Assembly: GCA_009599575.1 (NCBI GenBank)
Contig: VWND01000076.1
Location: 930,001-994,000, forward strand
Reading direction: 5' to 3'
Source of the DNA: Blumeriella jaapii
Taxonomy: Eukaryota; Ascomycota; Leotiomycetes; Helotiales; Drepanopezizaceae
Length of the DNA stretch: 64,000 nt
Positions 9,660 through 23,221 of the stretch are shown one piece after another. The notes below the pieces were generated by a model that was not told the DNA's origin, searched no databases, and worked only from the letters and a program-made list of their open reading frames with translations. How positions within the stretch are numbered: position 1 is the stretch's first letter; each line of letters opens with the position of its first letter. The position numbers and the translations under genes are program-made.

Positions 9660-11640
9660 CCTTATGTACACAGTACAGCATATGGACCCGTGACTGCTCC
9701 ATACTCGCACGTGACCGTGGTCACCCAAACCGTGGTTGAAGAGATCCTCCTCCGAACGCACCCCGTCATCCCGTCTTTGACGAGTTTCCACATCTCTTTG
9801 TTGTCAGCGAAACCCATCCAGATACGCAGGTTTATGGTCAAAGAGGCCTTGGACGGCCAGAGCGGCGAACTGCTGGTGCCTCGGAGAACCCACGCCGGCC
9901 TCGCGGTCCCTGCATCACATCTACAGTACTGTACATACAGAGATGCCTGCCAGCTCTCGCAGCGACACATCTTCACAATCCACGTGTTCACACCCCGCGA
10001 GCAAGCATCTAGAGCATCGCTTTTCTATCTGGCGTCAAGGCAAGACGTGGGCTAGCCGACACGGTACATCTAGTCCCCTTTTCATCTCGTCGCGGTGCGC
10101 TTGAATACTTGCTACTACCGTGCGACGCAGGGAACGATATGCGGGAGCGGGGGATCCGGTCTTGGTGTGACCCATCGACCGGACAGCCAAAGAGTTGGAT
10201 TGCGAGGCTCTCGTTGTTACGGTCTCGTTCGTTTGTCCGCCACGGCTCCCGCTCGTCCGTCGTTCAGTTTCTGCGGGACCGGTCTTCATGACATTTCTGC
10301 CACATTGGTCCCGGGTTGCGCCTGAGATGCGGGTGACACGCAATCGCCCACATAAGGCACACCCTCGTGGTCGTGGGATAAGCCTCTCAGGCATGGAAAT
10401 GTCGAAAGCTGCAACTCACTGCTGAACGGCGTCAAGCGCTGGGGTTTCTGGCATAACCACTGCTCTCCTGCTCTCCAAGAACCTCAGCGACAACGTGACG
10501 ATCGTCGCACACACATGCCAGGAGACGACGACATCGAGTTCGCATCGCCGTGGGCCGGGGCAATGACCGTACATGCCGTGAGTGCTGGTGCCCGCCCAGC
10601 GCCAGAGCCGCACGAAGAAGAAGAAGAAGAAGAAGAAGAAGAAGAAGAAGAAGAAGGTCAGGAGGGCCAAAGCCGCCTCAGCCTCCCGTACAGCATCGGA
10701 CGGAAAGTGACGATAAGAAACGTACAGCACAGTAAGTAGCGTACAGTACAATAGCGGTAACGGTGCTTGATTACGTACCGTATAGGGTTTTTATATGCAT
10801 ACAGTGCACACCGTACAGTACACCGTACACCGTACACACAGTACAGTACATACCGGGGAGTGCCAATGGAAAAGAAGGAAAAGGCTTCGACGACTTCTCC
10901 TGAGGTCAGCAAAGACGAGGAACCATTCCGCGCACTCCCTCTGTCCCTACACCCAAAGACCGTCTCGGCTCATTGCCGAAAGCCCGCCAAGGTGTTGGCA
11001 CTGGCGGTGCCGGGCTCTTATCTCCGCATCGCATCGGCGTCGGGCCGTTGACGGCTTGCAGCGGCATTAGAGTGCAGCCGAAGAAGTTCTTAGTCCTGAC
11101 TGACTTTCTGCAGGCCACACACACAGCACCTCTTCACGCAGTCACGATGCCCTGGGCCATCGCTCGCTCGAGTGTGTAGGGTCGAGTGAGTACATAAGAA
11201 CGGAGAAGTCGGTCATCGGTCGGCGGGGACTTGCATTCTGTTTCTCTGACGACACTCTGACGACACTTTGACTACAGTACTACTCTCACCTACTCTCACC
11301 TACTCTTCCTACTCTCTCCTACTCTCTCCTACTCTCTCCTCGCTTATGTCATCCGTCACCTACACGGAAGCGATTTGTTGGTACTCTTCTGTACTCTAAT
11401 CTACTCTACCCTACCCTACTCTATACTCTACCCTACCCTACTCTATACTCTACACTACCCTACTCTACCCTACCCTCCTCTACCCTTACCCTACCCTACT
11501 CTATTCTACCCTACCCTACCCTACTCTTTTCTACCCTACCCTTAGGTACCCACCCACCTTATCAGTGTCGTGTGTCCATCTCACAACATTGCTTGCCCTC
11601 TATCGCCCAGTGATCACTCGCATCTCAGAGCACTTCCATT
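9660..11640. other. Gene-free, microsatellite-rich intergenic region
   Basis: No gene is supportable. It holds a (GAA)n run at about 10614-10656, dense TACAGTAC or CCGTAC repeats at about 10800-10855, and imperfect TACTCTC/TACCC repeats at about 11280-11545. Frames encoding poly-Glu or poly-Arg over the GAA run are artefacts. Confidence 0.6.
11283..11545. repeat. Imperfect TACTC/TACCC repeat tract
   Basis: A degenerate tandem of 5-8-base units such as TACTCTCC, TACTCTA and TACCC. It differs from the telomeric CCCTAA repeat. It lies 420-680 bases upstream of the pyruvate decarboxylase start. Confidence 0.7.
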
Positions 11641-11659
11641 CCCAATTCTGTAGAGCTTG

Positions 11660-11890
11660 CGGCCTTTTTTTTTCTTTTTTTTTTCTTCTCTTCTCTTCTC
11701 TTTACTTTTCTCTTCTCTTCTCTTTACTTTTCTCTGCTTTCCTCTGCTTTCTTAGTCTTTCCTCTCCCCTCCTCTGCTTTCTTAGTCTTTCCTCTCCCCT
11801 CCTCTGCTTTCTTAGTCTTTCCTCTCCCCTCCTCTGCTTTCCTAGTCTCTCCTCTCCTCTCCTCTCCCTCCTCTCCTCTCCCTCTTGGAC
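11660..11890 (+). promoter_or_regulatory. CT-rich promoter tract of the pyruvate decarboxylase gene
   Basis: About 230 bases of almost pure C and T sit on the coding strand, ending about 75 bases before the start codon. The tract includes a repeated TCTGCTTTCTTAGTCTTTCC-like unit of about 30 bases at roughly 11745-11850. CT-rich tracts just upstream of the start are common in strongly expressed fungal genes. The promoter role is inferred. Confidence 0.5.
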
Positions 11891-11961
11891 TCCCTGGCTG
11901 TGGCCGGTTCCCTTCGAGACCCCAAGATCCGACGGTCCCTCCTCGGCCACCCCCCACAATC

Positions 11962-14061
<2,100 letters not shown>

Positions 14062-15007
14062 GTGAGAGGATATTTGTGTGTGTGTGTGAGAGAAAGAGAG
14101 AGAGAGAGAGAAATGTGACAATCATAAAATGAACAGCTACATCTCATCTCGCACACAAACCCTTCACTCATCTCTCCAACATCCCCATGCCAAATTTTCA
14201 GAACGTTCGAATTTCTCTTTTATTTTTATTTTTTGTTGGGGGGGGGAGGGGGGCGCTCCACGTGAAGGCGGGAGGAAAATGCCCAATCAAATCAATTACT
14301 TCCTTCCTTCCCTCTTCTCCCCAGTGAACCACACGTACACGTGTCGAGCTCTGGCCTCCCAACCGCACCGTAGATCGACCAGAGAAGGGGCGCGTGGGGT
14401 GGGAAGCGAGTGGTCTTCTTTCACTAGACGATGGATGGATGGATGGATGGATGGATGGTTGGTTGGTTGGTGGAGCGCTTGGGATGACGGCGACGGCGAC
14501 GGTGCACGTGTGTGAGTGCAACTCGTGACGAGGGGGGGATTTGCGTTGGCGGGAAAGCAGACGTGAGACGTGGAACGAAATAGCACGGCGTAGGCACGGC
14601 GTAGGCACGGCGTAGGCACGGCATGGCATGTGTGTAGGCAAGTATGTAGGTATGTATGTATGTATGTATGGGCGAAGGGAGGCACGAGTTTGGAATCCGA
14701 GGATCTCGATGCGGAAGCGAGAGCTTGACGTCCGGAGTTGGCTGGCTGGCTGACGGATGGATGGATGGATGGATCTACTGTATGTGCGTGTGGTGAAGCA
14801 AGTGTCACTGCCGCCCTGTACAGCATGTGGCCCGTTTGGGACAGAACAGGAAGCAAAGCACGAATGAATGTCAGGATGGGGGCAACAATGGGGAGGGGAT
14901 TGCGAGATGGTGTGTGTGTGTGTGTGGTGTTGGTACAAGGGAAAATTGATTCTTCGTGTCTGAGGAGACCAAAAGCTGCCTAATAAGTCTACATCTCGAC
15001 ACACCCT
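14062..15007. other. Intergenic region with simple repeats
   Basis: Lies between the convergent 3' ends of the decarboxylase and ATP synthase gamma genes. It holds GA and TG microsatellites at about 14075-14110, a (GGAT)n run at 14431-14458, and four tandem copies of a 10-11-base GTAGGCACGGC unit at about 14583-14625. TATG and GGAT runs follow near 14640 and 14755, then (TG)n near 14910. The large minus-strand frames across it are low-complexity artefacts. Confidence 0.6.
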
Positions 15008-16231
15008 CTATCCCTCCGAAGCAGCGGCACCAGTGATGATCTCGACCAGCTCGCCAGTAATGACAGCTTGTCTCGTGCGGTTGAAGAGGATTTGGTACTT
15101 GGTGATCATGTCTCCAGCATTCTTGGAGGCGTTCTATCTCGAGTTAGCACGTTGGAATCCGGATGGAACAAGAGAGTCACATACATCCATGGCATTGCGA
15201 CGAGCAGAGATTTCACAGGCGTGACCTTCGGCAAGAGCCCAGAAGAGAGAGTTGGCCAATGAGTATTCACGCATGTTGGCAAGGACCTCGTCGTCAATCT
15301 CAAAGGCAGAGAAGTTGGCTATGACATGTTGTTAGCAGAGAGAACAATCCACGCTTGTCGGCTCATGGGCACTTACGCGATTGGCTAATCGCCTCCTCCG
15401 AGTAAGCGTCAACTGGGGTTGGCTCGTAGCTGGTAGCGTTGAGAAACTTGTTGTAAATGATCTGAACGGAGGCATAGTCTGTTGGAAGAAGAGAGATCTG
15501 ATCGGCAATAGCCTGAGACTCCGCAAACGTGGGCAAGTTCTTTCCCACAGCAGCGAAACTCATGACGATGTTCTTGGCGTTAGACCGACTCAATTGAGCC
15601 TTGCACTTCTCTCCCAAAACGACGATGTCACAGTCTGGCTTCTCAGCCAAAATCCGGCGGACCTTCTTCGACAAACCCGAGTGGATACCACCGCACAGTC
15701 CCTTGTCTGAGCTGCAAACAACAAGCAGAGTCTTCTTTCCGTCTCCTTCGACTGGCTTGGTCTCTGCTTGCTCGAAAACGGTGTTGGAGGTTTGTCCGTA
15801 CGCTCGGGAGTCGACCATGGCACGCTGGGCGCGGTTGAGCTTCGTGGAGGCAACGATCTTCATCGTCTTGGTGATTTTCTCGATATTCCTGGGCCATTGT
15901 GAGCTGCTGCTTGATGCGGCGGCCGCGCTCGAAGGATATGAAATACCTGATTGACTTCAATCGATCCTCAATCTCACGGAGCGTTGCGAAGGTCGCGGCG
16001 TTCTGGGGAGCGGGCCTGCAAGATCAAAAACAGATTAGCCTCCCTCTGCTTGCTCTCTCCATCGGTCCGTCGCCTCCATCAACGTCCCATTCCTGTGTCG
16101 TGACAACGCGGGCAGCTTCCAGTTCCCTCCCGTACGCATCGTCGCATGCTGTCTGTCGGTCGTGGGGACGCTCACCGAACGGACGCCGCAGCGCCAGCCC
16201 GCAAAGCAGGACGAGCAGCTCTGGAAAGCAT
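15008..16231 (-). CDS. ATP3: Mitochondrial F1Fo ATP synthase subunit gamma, 298 aa
   Basis: Central rotor shaft of mitochondrial ATP synthase. Exons in coding order: 16231-16176, 16015-15947, 15888-15377, 15318-15185, 15133-15008, totalling 897 bases in phase. The N-terminus [19 protein letters not shown] is an arginine-rich matrix-targeting sequence encoded mostly by the first exon. Then come [20 protein letters not shown] and [16 protein letters not shown], the gamma signature. [16 protein letters not shown] and a C-terminal [20 protein letters not shown] follow; the latter helix penetrates the alpha3-beta3 ring. It is divergent from topoisomerase I across a 545-bp gap. Confidence 0.95.
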
Positions 16232-16776
16232 GTTGTCGACACAGAGATGCGAGGCTCAATGGGATGGGGTATCAGGTCGTAGTCGTAGGAGTTGGTTGGC
16301 GTTGAAGCGAATTTGTCGGGATCGTGGTCGGTCGGCGTCGGCAGCACCTTTCGCCCCTATGCGCAACCGTAGCGGTACTGACCGACCGAGGACCCACTTT
16401 CGCGTGGCCCAACCAATCAGAGCAAGTAGCCACCTTAGAAGAATCTGCTCAGCTCTGCTCAGCTTTCCCTCTCGGGCGGCGAAGGCATTTGCCTCGAGTC
16501 TCTTTTCTGCATGTTACAACGCCTCTTATCTCAACCACTTCTTTCATTCAAACATTCGCCACGCGTTTGGCCACTGATTTCGGCTTTGCCAGCTGGTAGA
16601 CGCGCTCAGAGGCAAGCCAAACCTCTCCAAGCAATCCAATTCGCGTCTTATACTGATAGTTCGTCAGCCCATTTCACCAGCTCACCCACCTCAAACCACA
16701 TTCAATTTACCCCCAGCGACCAGCTCCTCCTCCGCCTTTACTTCCACTTCCACTTCCACTTCTACTTCCGTTCAAG
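16232..16776. promoter_or_regulatory. Divergent promoter region between ATP3 and TOP1
   Basis: 545 bases separate two outward-facing start codons, so both promoters and 5' leaders must lie here. A C/T-rich stretch with CTTCCA repeats (16725-16772) precedes the topoisomerase start. I see no TATA box I would trust. Confidence 0.6.
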
Positions 16777-19700
16777 ATGTCCGACTCGGAGGATGATGTT
16801 CCTCTCGCCAGAACAAACGGCAAACGTGAGTGCTCCTTCAATATTCGCCTTTCCGACGTCCTTCTGCAACTACCTTCACGCCTACCCGCGCAGTTGCACA
16901 CCCCGTCTTGATTGTCATACGAACTGCCTAGAAACTGCGCCTCTTGACACATTGATCTGTAGCCGCCATAGCTAACAAATCATGTCGGCAGTCTCTCAGG
17001 CGCATATCTCAAAGTCCGAAGACAAAGCTATGGATGAGGCTGGACCCTCGGGACCTCCTGCACCTGCAGGCGTGTCTATTCGGAACGGTCCTGTTCTTGG
17101 GGACAAGATGAATGTTGACGAACCGGCGACTAATGGGCATTCAAAGCGAAAGGCACGGAACAGCACATCGAAGCCGGTCAATTACAACGATGCTATGAGC
17201 AGTGGCAGTGATAGCGAGGCCCCCTTGGTAAGCATACGTCGAGCATTCATACGTCCCCCGAAAACAGGGCACCAAAGCCATCTTTGCGCAGAATGCCATC
17301 ATGCTAAAAGCGTCACTAGGCCAAGCGTCAAAAGACAAAAGCCTCTAAGAAAGTCGCCGAGTCCGATTCTGACGATGATGTACCCCTGGCTGCGGCGAAG
17401 AGAAAGGGTGGAAAGCTACCGCCTAAGATATCTGCCGCGGATCTGGTCACGAATGACTCCTCTGACGATGAGCCTCTAGCCAGTAAGCTGGCGAACAAGA
17501 AGGCCGCAATTGAGAAGGAGGCGGTTGTCGAAGCCAAGAAGATCCGGGCCAAGGAGGCTAAGGCGAAAGCGAAAGCGTCAAAGTCCAACGGCACATCTAC
17601 TATGAAGAAGAACGGTGTGAAGAAAGAAGAGTCCGACTCGGATGTGCCACTCGCTAAGAAAGCGGCTACCAAAACCGCTGGCAAGAAAGCAAATGGCAAA
17701 GTCAAGTCCGAGGATGCTTCACCAGTTAAGAAGGGAGCAAAAAAGCAAGAAAGCGAAGAAGAGGAGCAAGATGTCTACCGGTGGTGGGATGAGGAGAAGA
17801 AGGAGGATGACAGCATCAAATGGAACACCTTACAACACAACGGAGTCATCTTTCCGCCCCCGTATGAGCCACTTCCGAAGAACGTCAAGCTCCTCTACGA
17901 TGGCGTCCCAGTAACTTTGTCAGTAGAGGCCGAAGAGATTGCCGGCTTCTTCGGGGCTATGCTCAACTCGACGCTCAACGTCGAAAATCCCACCTTCCAG
18001 AAGAATTTCTTCGAAGATTTCACAGACGAAGTTAAGAAGACCGGAGGAGCAAGAGGTCCTGATGGGCAGAGGATCAACATCAAGGAGTTTTCTAAACTCG
18101 ACTTCAAGCAAATTTTCAACTATTACGATGGCAAGAGTCAGGCTAGGAAAGCACGCTCAACTGCCGAAAAGAAAGCTGAAAAGGCCGAGAAAGACGAGAT
18201 CGAAGCCCCTTTCACCCACTGTATCTGGGATGGTCGCAAGGAGCAAGTTGGAAATTTTCGAGTTGAGCCTCCCGGACTCTTCAGAGGTCGCGGCGCACAT
18301 CCGAAGACAGGAAAGGTCAAACGTCGCGTTACGCCCGAACAGATCACCATCAACATTGGCAAAGAAGCCACCGTGCCGGCTCCACCTGAGGGCCATAAAT
18401 GGAAGGCCGTCCAACACGACAACAGGGTCAGTTGGCTCGTGACGTGGCAGGAGAACATCAACGGTGCCTACAAGTACGTCCAATTAGCTGCAAAGAGCAG
18501 TATCAAGGGTCAAAGTGATCACAAGAAGTTCGAGAAGGCTCGAGAACTCAAGAAGCACATTGATCACATCCGAAAGGAGTACACCCGAGATCTTAGTGCT
18601 GAGCTCATGGCAGACCGACAGCGAGCCACGGCCGTCTATTTGATCGACAGACTTGCATTGCGTGCTGGTAATGAGAAGGACGCCGAAACCGAAGCCGAGA
18701 CCGTTGGATGTTGCTCCTTGAAATACGAGCACATCACTCTTAAGCCTCCGAACATTGTCATTTTTGATTTCCTCGGAAAGGACAGCATCAGGTATTACGA
18801 CGAGGTTGCTGTCGAGGACAAAGTCTTCAAGAATCTGAAGCTGTTCAAGAAGCCTCCGAAGCAGGAGGGTGATGATATCTTTGATCGCCTCACGGTAAGT
18901 TCCGGCCCGCGATTCCTGATCCAGTGCTGACAAGAGAAAGACCACCCAACTGAACAAGCATCTGACGAGCTATATGCCTGGCCTCAGCGCGAAGGTGTTC
19001 CGTACCTACAACGCCTCCTGGACGATGTCCAAGACGCTGCAAGCACTAAAGGTAGAAGATCTTTCGATCCAGGAGAAGGTTAAATTATACAATGATTGCA
19101 ATCGTGAAGTTGCAGTCTTGTGTAATCACAAGCGTAGTGTTGGTGCCAGCCATCAGGCGCAGATGGAGAAGATGACCGATCGAGTGAGTGATGCTAAAAG
19201 ACCCCATGATTTTGACTCTGAGCTGACGACTGTCTAGATTAAAGGTCTTCAATACCAGCAATGGCGATTGAAGCAAATGATTCTCGACGTGGACCCCAAG
19301 CAAAAGAAGAAGAAGGGCGCCGAGTGGTTTAAGCTTGACGATGATCTAGACCAAGACTGGATTGTCCAACACCAAGCTTTCCTAGTCCAAGAGCAGCGTA
19401 CGAAGATTGAGAAAAAGTTCGAGAAGGACAATGAGAAATTAGTTGCTGAAGGTGGCAAGGAAATGAAGGCTAAGGAGCTGAAGGAAAGACTTCAGGTGGC
19501 TGATGACCTGGAGAAGAAATTCAAGAAGGAGAACAAGACTAAGAAGGTCGAGCCCGAAGGCAAGGGCCCATCGGTTGAAAAGTACGAGGCTGCCATCAAG
19601 AAGTTGGATGAGCGCATTGGGACCATGAGACTTCAAGCTGAAGACCGAGAGGGCAACAAGGAGGTTGCGCTCGGTACCAGTAAGATCGTAAGGCTCCCGA

Positions 19701-19880
19701 ACCATGTTTAATGAGCAAAATGCTAATCTACTTCAGAACTATATTGACCCGCGTCTGACTGTCGTCTTTGCCAAAAAGTTCAACGTTCCTATTGAAAAAT
19801 TCTTTTCGAAGACCCTTCGAGAGAAGTTCACCTGGGCTATCGAATCGATGCAAGATGAAGAAGACGACTGGGAATTTTGA
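16777..19880 (+). CDS. TOP1: DNA topoisomerase I (type IB), 898 aa, six exons
   Basis: Nuclear enzyme that nicks one DNA strand through a 3'-phosphotyrosine and relaxes supercoils. Exons: 16777-16825, 16992-17227, 17320-18894, 18941-19183, 19238-19687, 19737-19880; the sum is a multiple of three. The first ~270 residues are Lys/Ser/Asp-rich and contain five SD-rich PLA motifs. The core starts at about YRWWDEEK, with [22 protein letters not shown] and [10 protein letters not shown] charged coiled-coil linker (19238-19687) leads to the C-terminal domain, where SKINYIDPR holds the active Tyr (about residue 853, on the last exon). The ending EDDWEF is typical of fungi. Confidence 0.96.
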
Positions 19881-20403
19881 GATTGTGAAGGAATGACGGA
19901 AGCTTAACTTCGTCCAGTTCTGCAACGTTCATCCTATCACTTTCTGGATTCCAACATACATACCTTACATACATGGAGAATTGCGGGTGCTTGGCAGGGA
20001 GGGGGCGTGTTTGCGGCGGTACCTTGGGTGTATAGGAAAAGGGGACTTGAAATTCGCAGGCATACCTAGGATCTTCCGAAGCCATTGCAATGGTTGCTGA
20101 TACCTGCTGATTGCCGTGGCGCTTCGCAGCCTGCCACTGCAATATTCCCCGTTGCGAAGTATTGAAAAAGCAGAGCAGTACAAATCATATGAACCTGAAC
20201 ATACCTAAAGCGAGAAAGGAAGCGAAACAAGGGAGAGATGGTTTACACTACCCATTAATACCGAAGGTAGTCAAAGAATTTCCAGCCAACTTGTGCCGAA
20301 CCTTCATTCCCTGTCTATCTTCACGTGATTGCGCGAGCTCTTAAGCTCTCGGCGTGCTCTTCTAGCCAAAGGTGTTCCAGAGTTTGGATTTTCCAATGGC
20401 ATT
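19881..20403. other. Intergenic region between TOP1 and COQ6
   Basis: No gene seen. It holds the topoisomerase 3' region and the COQ6 promoter. An in-frame upstream ATG at 20329 is an alternative COQ6 start. Confidence 0.5.
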
Positions 20404-21931
20404 ATGACGACTATATCGCGAATACTCCGAACGTCCCGATTGACCGAATGCTATGTGTGCAAGAGTGGTACCCGTCAATTGAACAGGAACCAGCGGAGAT
20501 TTGGAACCGCATCGTCACTCCCGGAGATTTACGATGTTGTTTGCGTGGGAGGTGGACCAGCAGGACTCAGCCTGCTGGCTGCTCTACGTAAATTTGCCTC
20601 TTCTCTTGAAGATTGAAGTTCGACTGATATCGATCCACAGGTTCGTCCCCCGCCACAAGCAACCTCAAAGTAGCCCTGGTGGAGAGTCAAGACTTAGGCA
20701 AGACCCGCGCCTTCTCTCTTCCTCAGACACAATATTCGAATCGATGTAGCTCTCTCACGCCCTCATCGGTACGATTTCTGGATAAAATTGGAGCATGGAG
20801 CCACATACAGAGGGAGCGGGTACAGGCATATCAGGAGATGCAAGTCTGGGACGGGATTACCGGAGCCAGAATCGAGTTTGACTGGTCGGGTGAGAAGCAA
20901 GGGAGCACAATTGCATACATGAACGAGAATCTCAACCTTACGTCCGCGCTGCTGAAGAGGATTGCGAGTTGGGGGGTGTGGAGGTGCTGGATGGGCAGAA
21001 GGTGGAGGATATCATGCTGGGACAGGAGAACGAGCATGCCAACCTGAGCAGTTGGCCTGTTGTGCAGCTGAGGGGAGGGAGAAAACTCGCGGCGAGGCTG
21101 TTGGTAGGCGCCGATGGGCAGAATAGTCCTGTCAGGGCATTCGCGGGCATTGGGAGCAAGGGCTGGGATTACGACAGGCAAGGCGTCGTGGCCACGATCG
21201 AGTTGGAGGGCAGTGGATGGGGAGGGGAAGATGTGAAGACGGCATATCAGAGATTCCTGCCTACGGGGCCTGTGGCCATGCTACCTCTGCCGGGAAACTT
21301 CGCAACCTTGGTCTGGTCGACTACGCCCGTGTTCGCAGCGCATCTGAAGACATTGGCTGCGAAGGACTTCATCGCTATGGTCAACGCGGCGTTCAGGCTG
21401 TCGCCCGTGGACCTGGCATACATGCTTACTCAGGCAAACGGGCAGGCCGAAGAGTTCACATGGCGAGCGCAGCATACGAACATCGACGCAATTCGAATCC
21501 CGCAAACAGCTACCGGTGTGCAAGAGGGAAGTGTTGCATCATTCCCGCTGAAGCTCCGCCACGCAGACACGTACATCGGAGAAAGAGTTGCTCTCGTCGG
21601 CGACGCGGCTCATACTATCCATCCCCTTGCCGGACAGGGCCTCAACCAAGGACAGGGTGATGTGGAAAGCCTAGCGAGAACGATTGAGTACTCTGTTGCG
21701 CATGGGCAGGATATCGGCGTCCAGATGTCTCTGGAGACCTATAACGCAGAAAGATACGCCTCGAATCATGTCCTGCTGGGGGTTTGCGACAAGTTACATA
21801 AGCTATATGCTGTCGAGAGTGGTCCGCTGCTACCACTGAGGAGCCTCGGACTCAGAGCTGTGAATGCCTTGGGGCCCGTGAAGAAGTTCTTCATGAGCCA
21901 AGCGGCAGGAACTGGGGCGAAGGTAGTGTAG
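20404..21931 (+). CDS. COQ6: Ubiquinone biosynthesis monooxygenase COQ6, with one frameshift
   Basis: FAD monooxygenase of the mitochondrial coenzyme Q complex that hydroxylates the ring. Exons 20404-20587 and 20641-21931. A presequence (MTTISRILRTSRL) leads to the FAD-binding DVVCVGGGPAGLSLL. Later come the middle motif LVGADGQNSPVR and the second FAD motif GDAAHTIHPLAGQGLNQG. The frame breaks at the G6 run at 20971-20976: before it the frame reads ALLKRIAS, after it GGVEVLDGQ in the +1 frame. One extra G would restore a 491-aa protein, a normal length, so this is a sequencing indel or a young null allele. A start at 20329 would add 25 residues. Confidence 0.88.
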
Positions 21932-23221
21932 TGTGATCGCTCGATGATCAGGGGTTTGCTTGCTCAGGGCTCGGGTACGAGATGAGGCAAAGAACCATGA
22001 TTGTACAATTACAAACGGGAGATTAGGTCTACGGACGGTATATGCCTACTTGTTGTTGGCATCGGCTCTACTACACTGCTACCGACCAAAGTTGACCTCT
22101 TTTCGTTTCCTTGTCGCATTCTAGAGGGTGGTCCAGTTCCAAGCAAGAGTTACATCCGTGGTGGCTGGGCTTGAAACCCAGGCATTCCCGAACGCAGTCG
22201 CGCATCACGCACTTCTTTGGCAAGGCACAGGCATCTCCATTTGCCAGAACAGCTCACCCATGAGCTGGGCTGGGGAGATCGCTGCATTGATGGGTGACCC
22301 TTGCGCTCTCGATGTGGTGCTGTGCTGTACTGGCTGTGCCGCGTCAACAGAGGACTGGCAGAGCTCGAACTCCTCGACGACCGCCTCAGCCTCAGTGTTT
22401 CCAGAGATACACACGACGCACGGCTATGGAGGAGGTATGAGTAATTGGCACACGACCCTACGGTCTGAGCTGGTGTACGTTGTCTGAACGCGATTCTCAT
22501 ACGTACCAGTGTACTTGTTGGTGCCTTAGCCCAACTTGAGGTGTCAGCGTTGACACTTCACACCTTGGACCCTGCTGATCTAGTCGTCCCTACGTAGCGA
22601 GCCAGGCTCGTCTAACAAAACAACAAAACAACAAACGTAGGGAAGGATAGCCGAACCAACGTCCTCCCAAGGCACCGCGATCACAAAATTTGGCACTTGA
22701 CGGATACGAGCCAGCAGCGCTGGGCCATCGTGTGTTATCATTGCGGTCACGATGCCCAAAAATTAGATCATATACATTCGTGGTGCCGCTGCAGAGAACT
22801 GTTCCTGCGCTTTGATGTCCCGGACGTCGAGCCACACGCATCATATCTACCTGCAGAGACCCCGTGGGCAAAGTTCGATACTGAGCGTGCTGGACTCGGG
22901 CCCTCTAGCCACTGCAACCCCCTCGACCCATCCTCGGGAGAAGCATGGGCTGAAACCAATCGAGCCATGCTCGTTCTTCCCGTGTCTCTACTCGGGCTCC
23001 CTGCGGGTTTCTGTTTACCTGTCTGTGATGGTGATACAGGCAGAGCTAGTGCATGGACACCCATTTGCCTTTGCCTGCTCCGCTCTTATAAGTGTTGGAA
23101 GCATCCATATCCAGTTCTTGCGCCTGATTTTGAATTTCCATGTAACTATTGATCTGCGCTCTTCCGCCTTCCGGCCTCGCTACGCTTTGAGTGCACCAAG
23201 ATCAATCATCAAGACCCAATT
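21932..23221. other. Intergenic region, no gene seen
   Basis: About 1.3 kb after COQ6. The frames present (for example 22128-22487 and 22697-23152) have no family resemblance, no intron logic and overlap frames on the other strand. I leave it unannotated. Confidence 0.5.

Noticed and set aside
10515..10739. Poly-Glu protein candidate
   Set aside because: Created by a (GAA)n microsatellite; flanks have no coding features.
11283..11545. Interstitial telomere repeat
   Set aside because: Units are TACTC and TACCC variants, not CCCTAA/TTAGGG.
14198..15004. 268-codon minus-strand open frame
   Set aside because: Made of microsatellite translations (His/Pro/Thr-rich, IHPSIHPS), overlapping another frame; no family signal.
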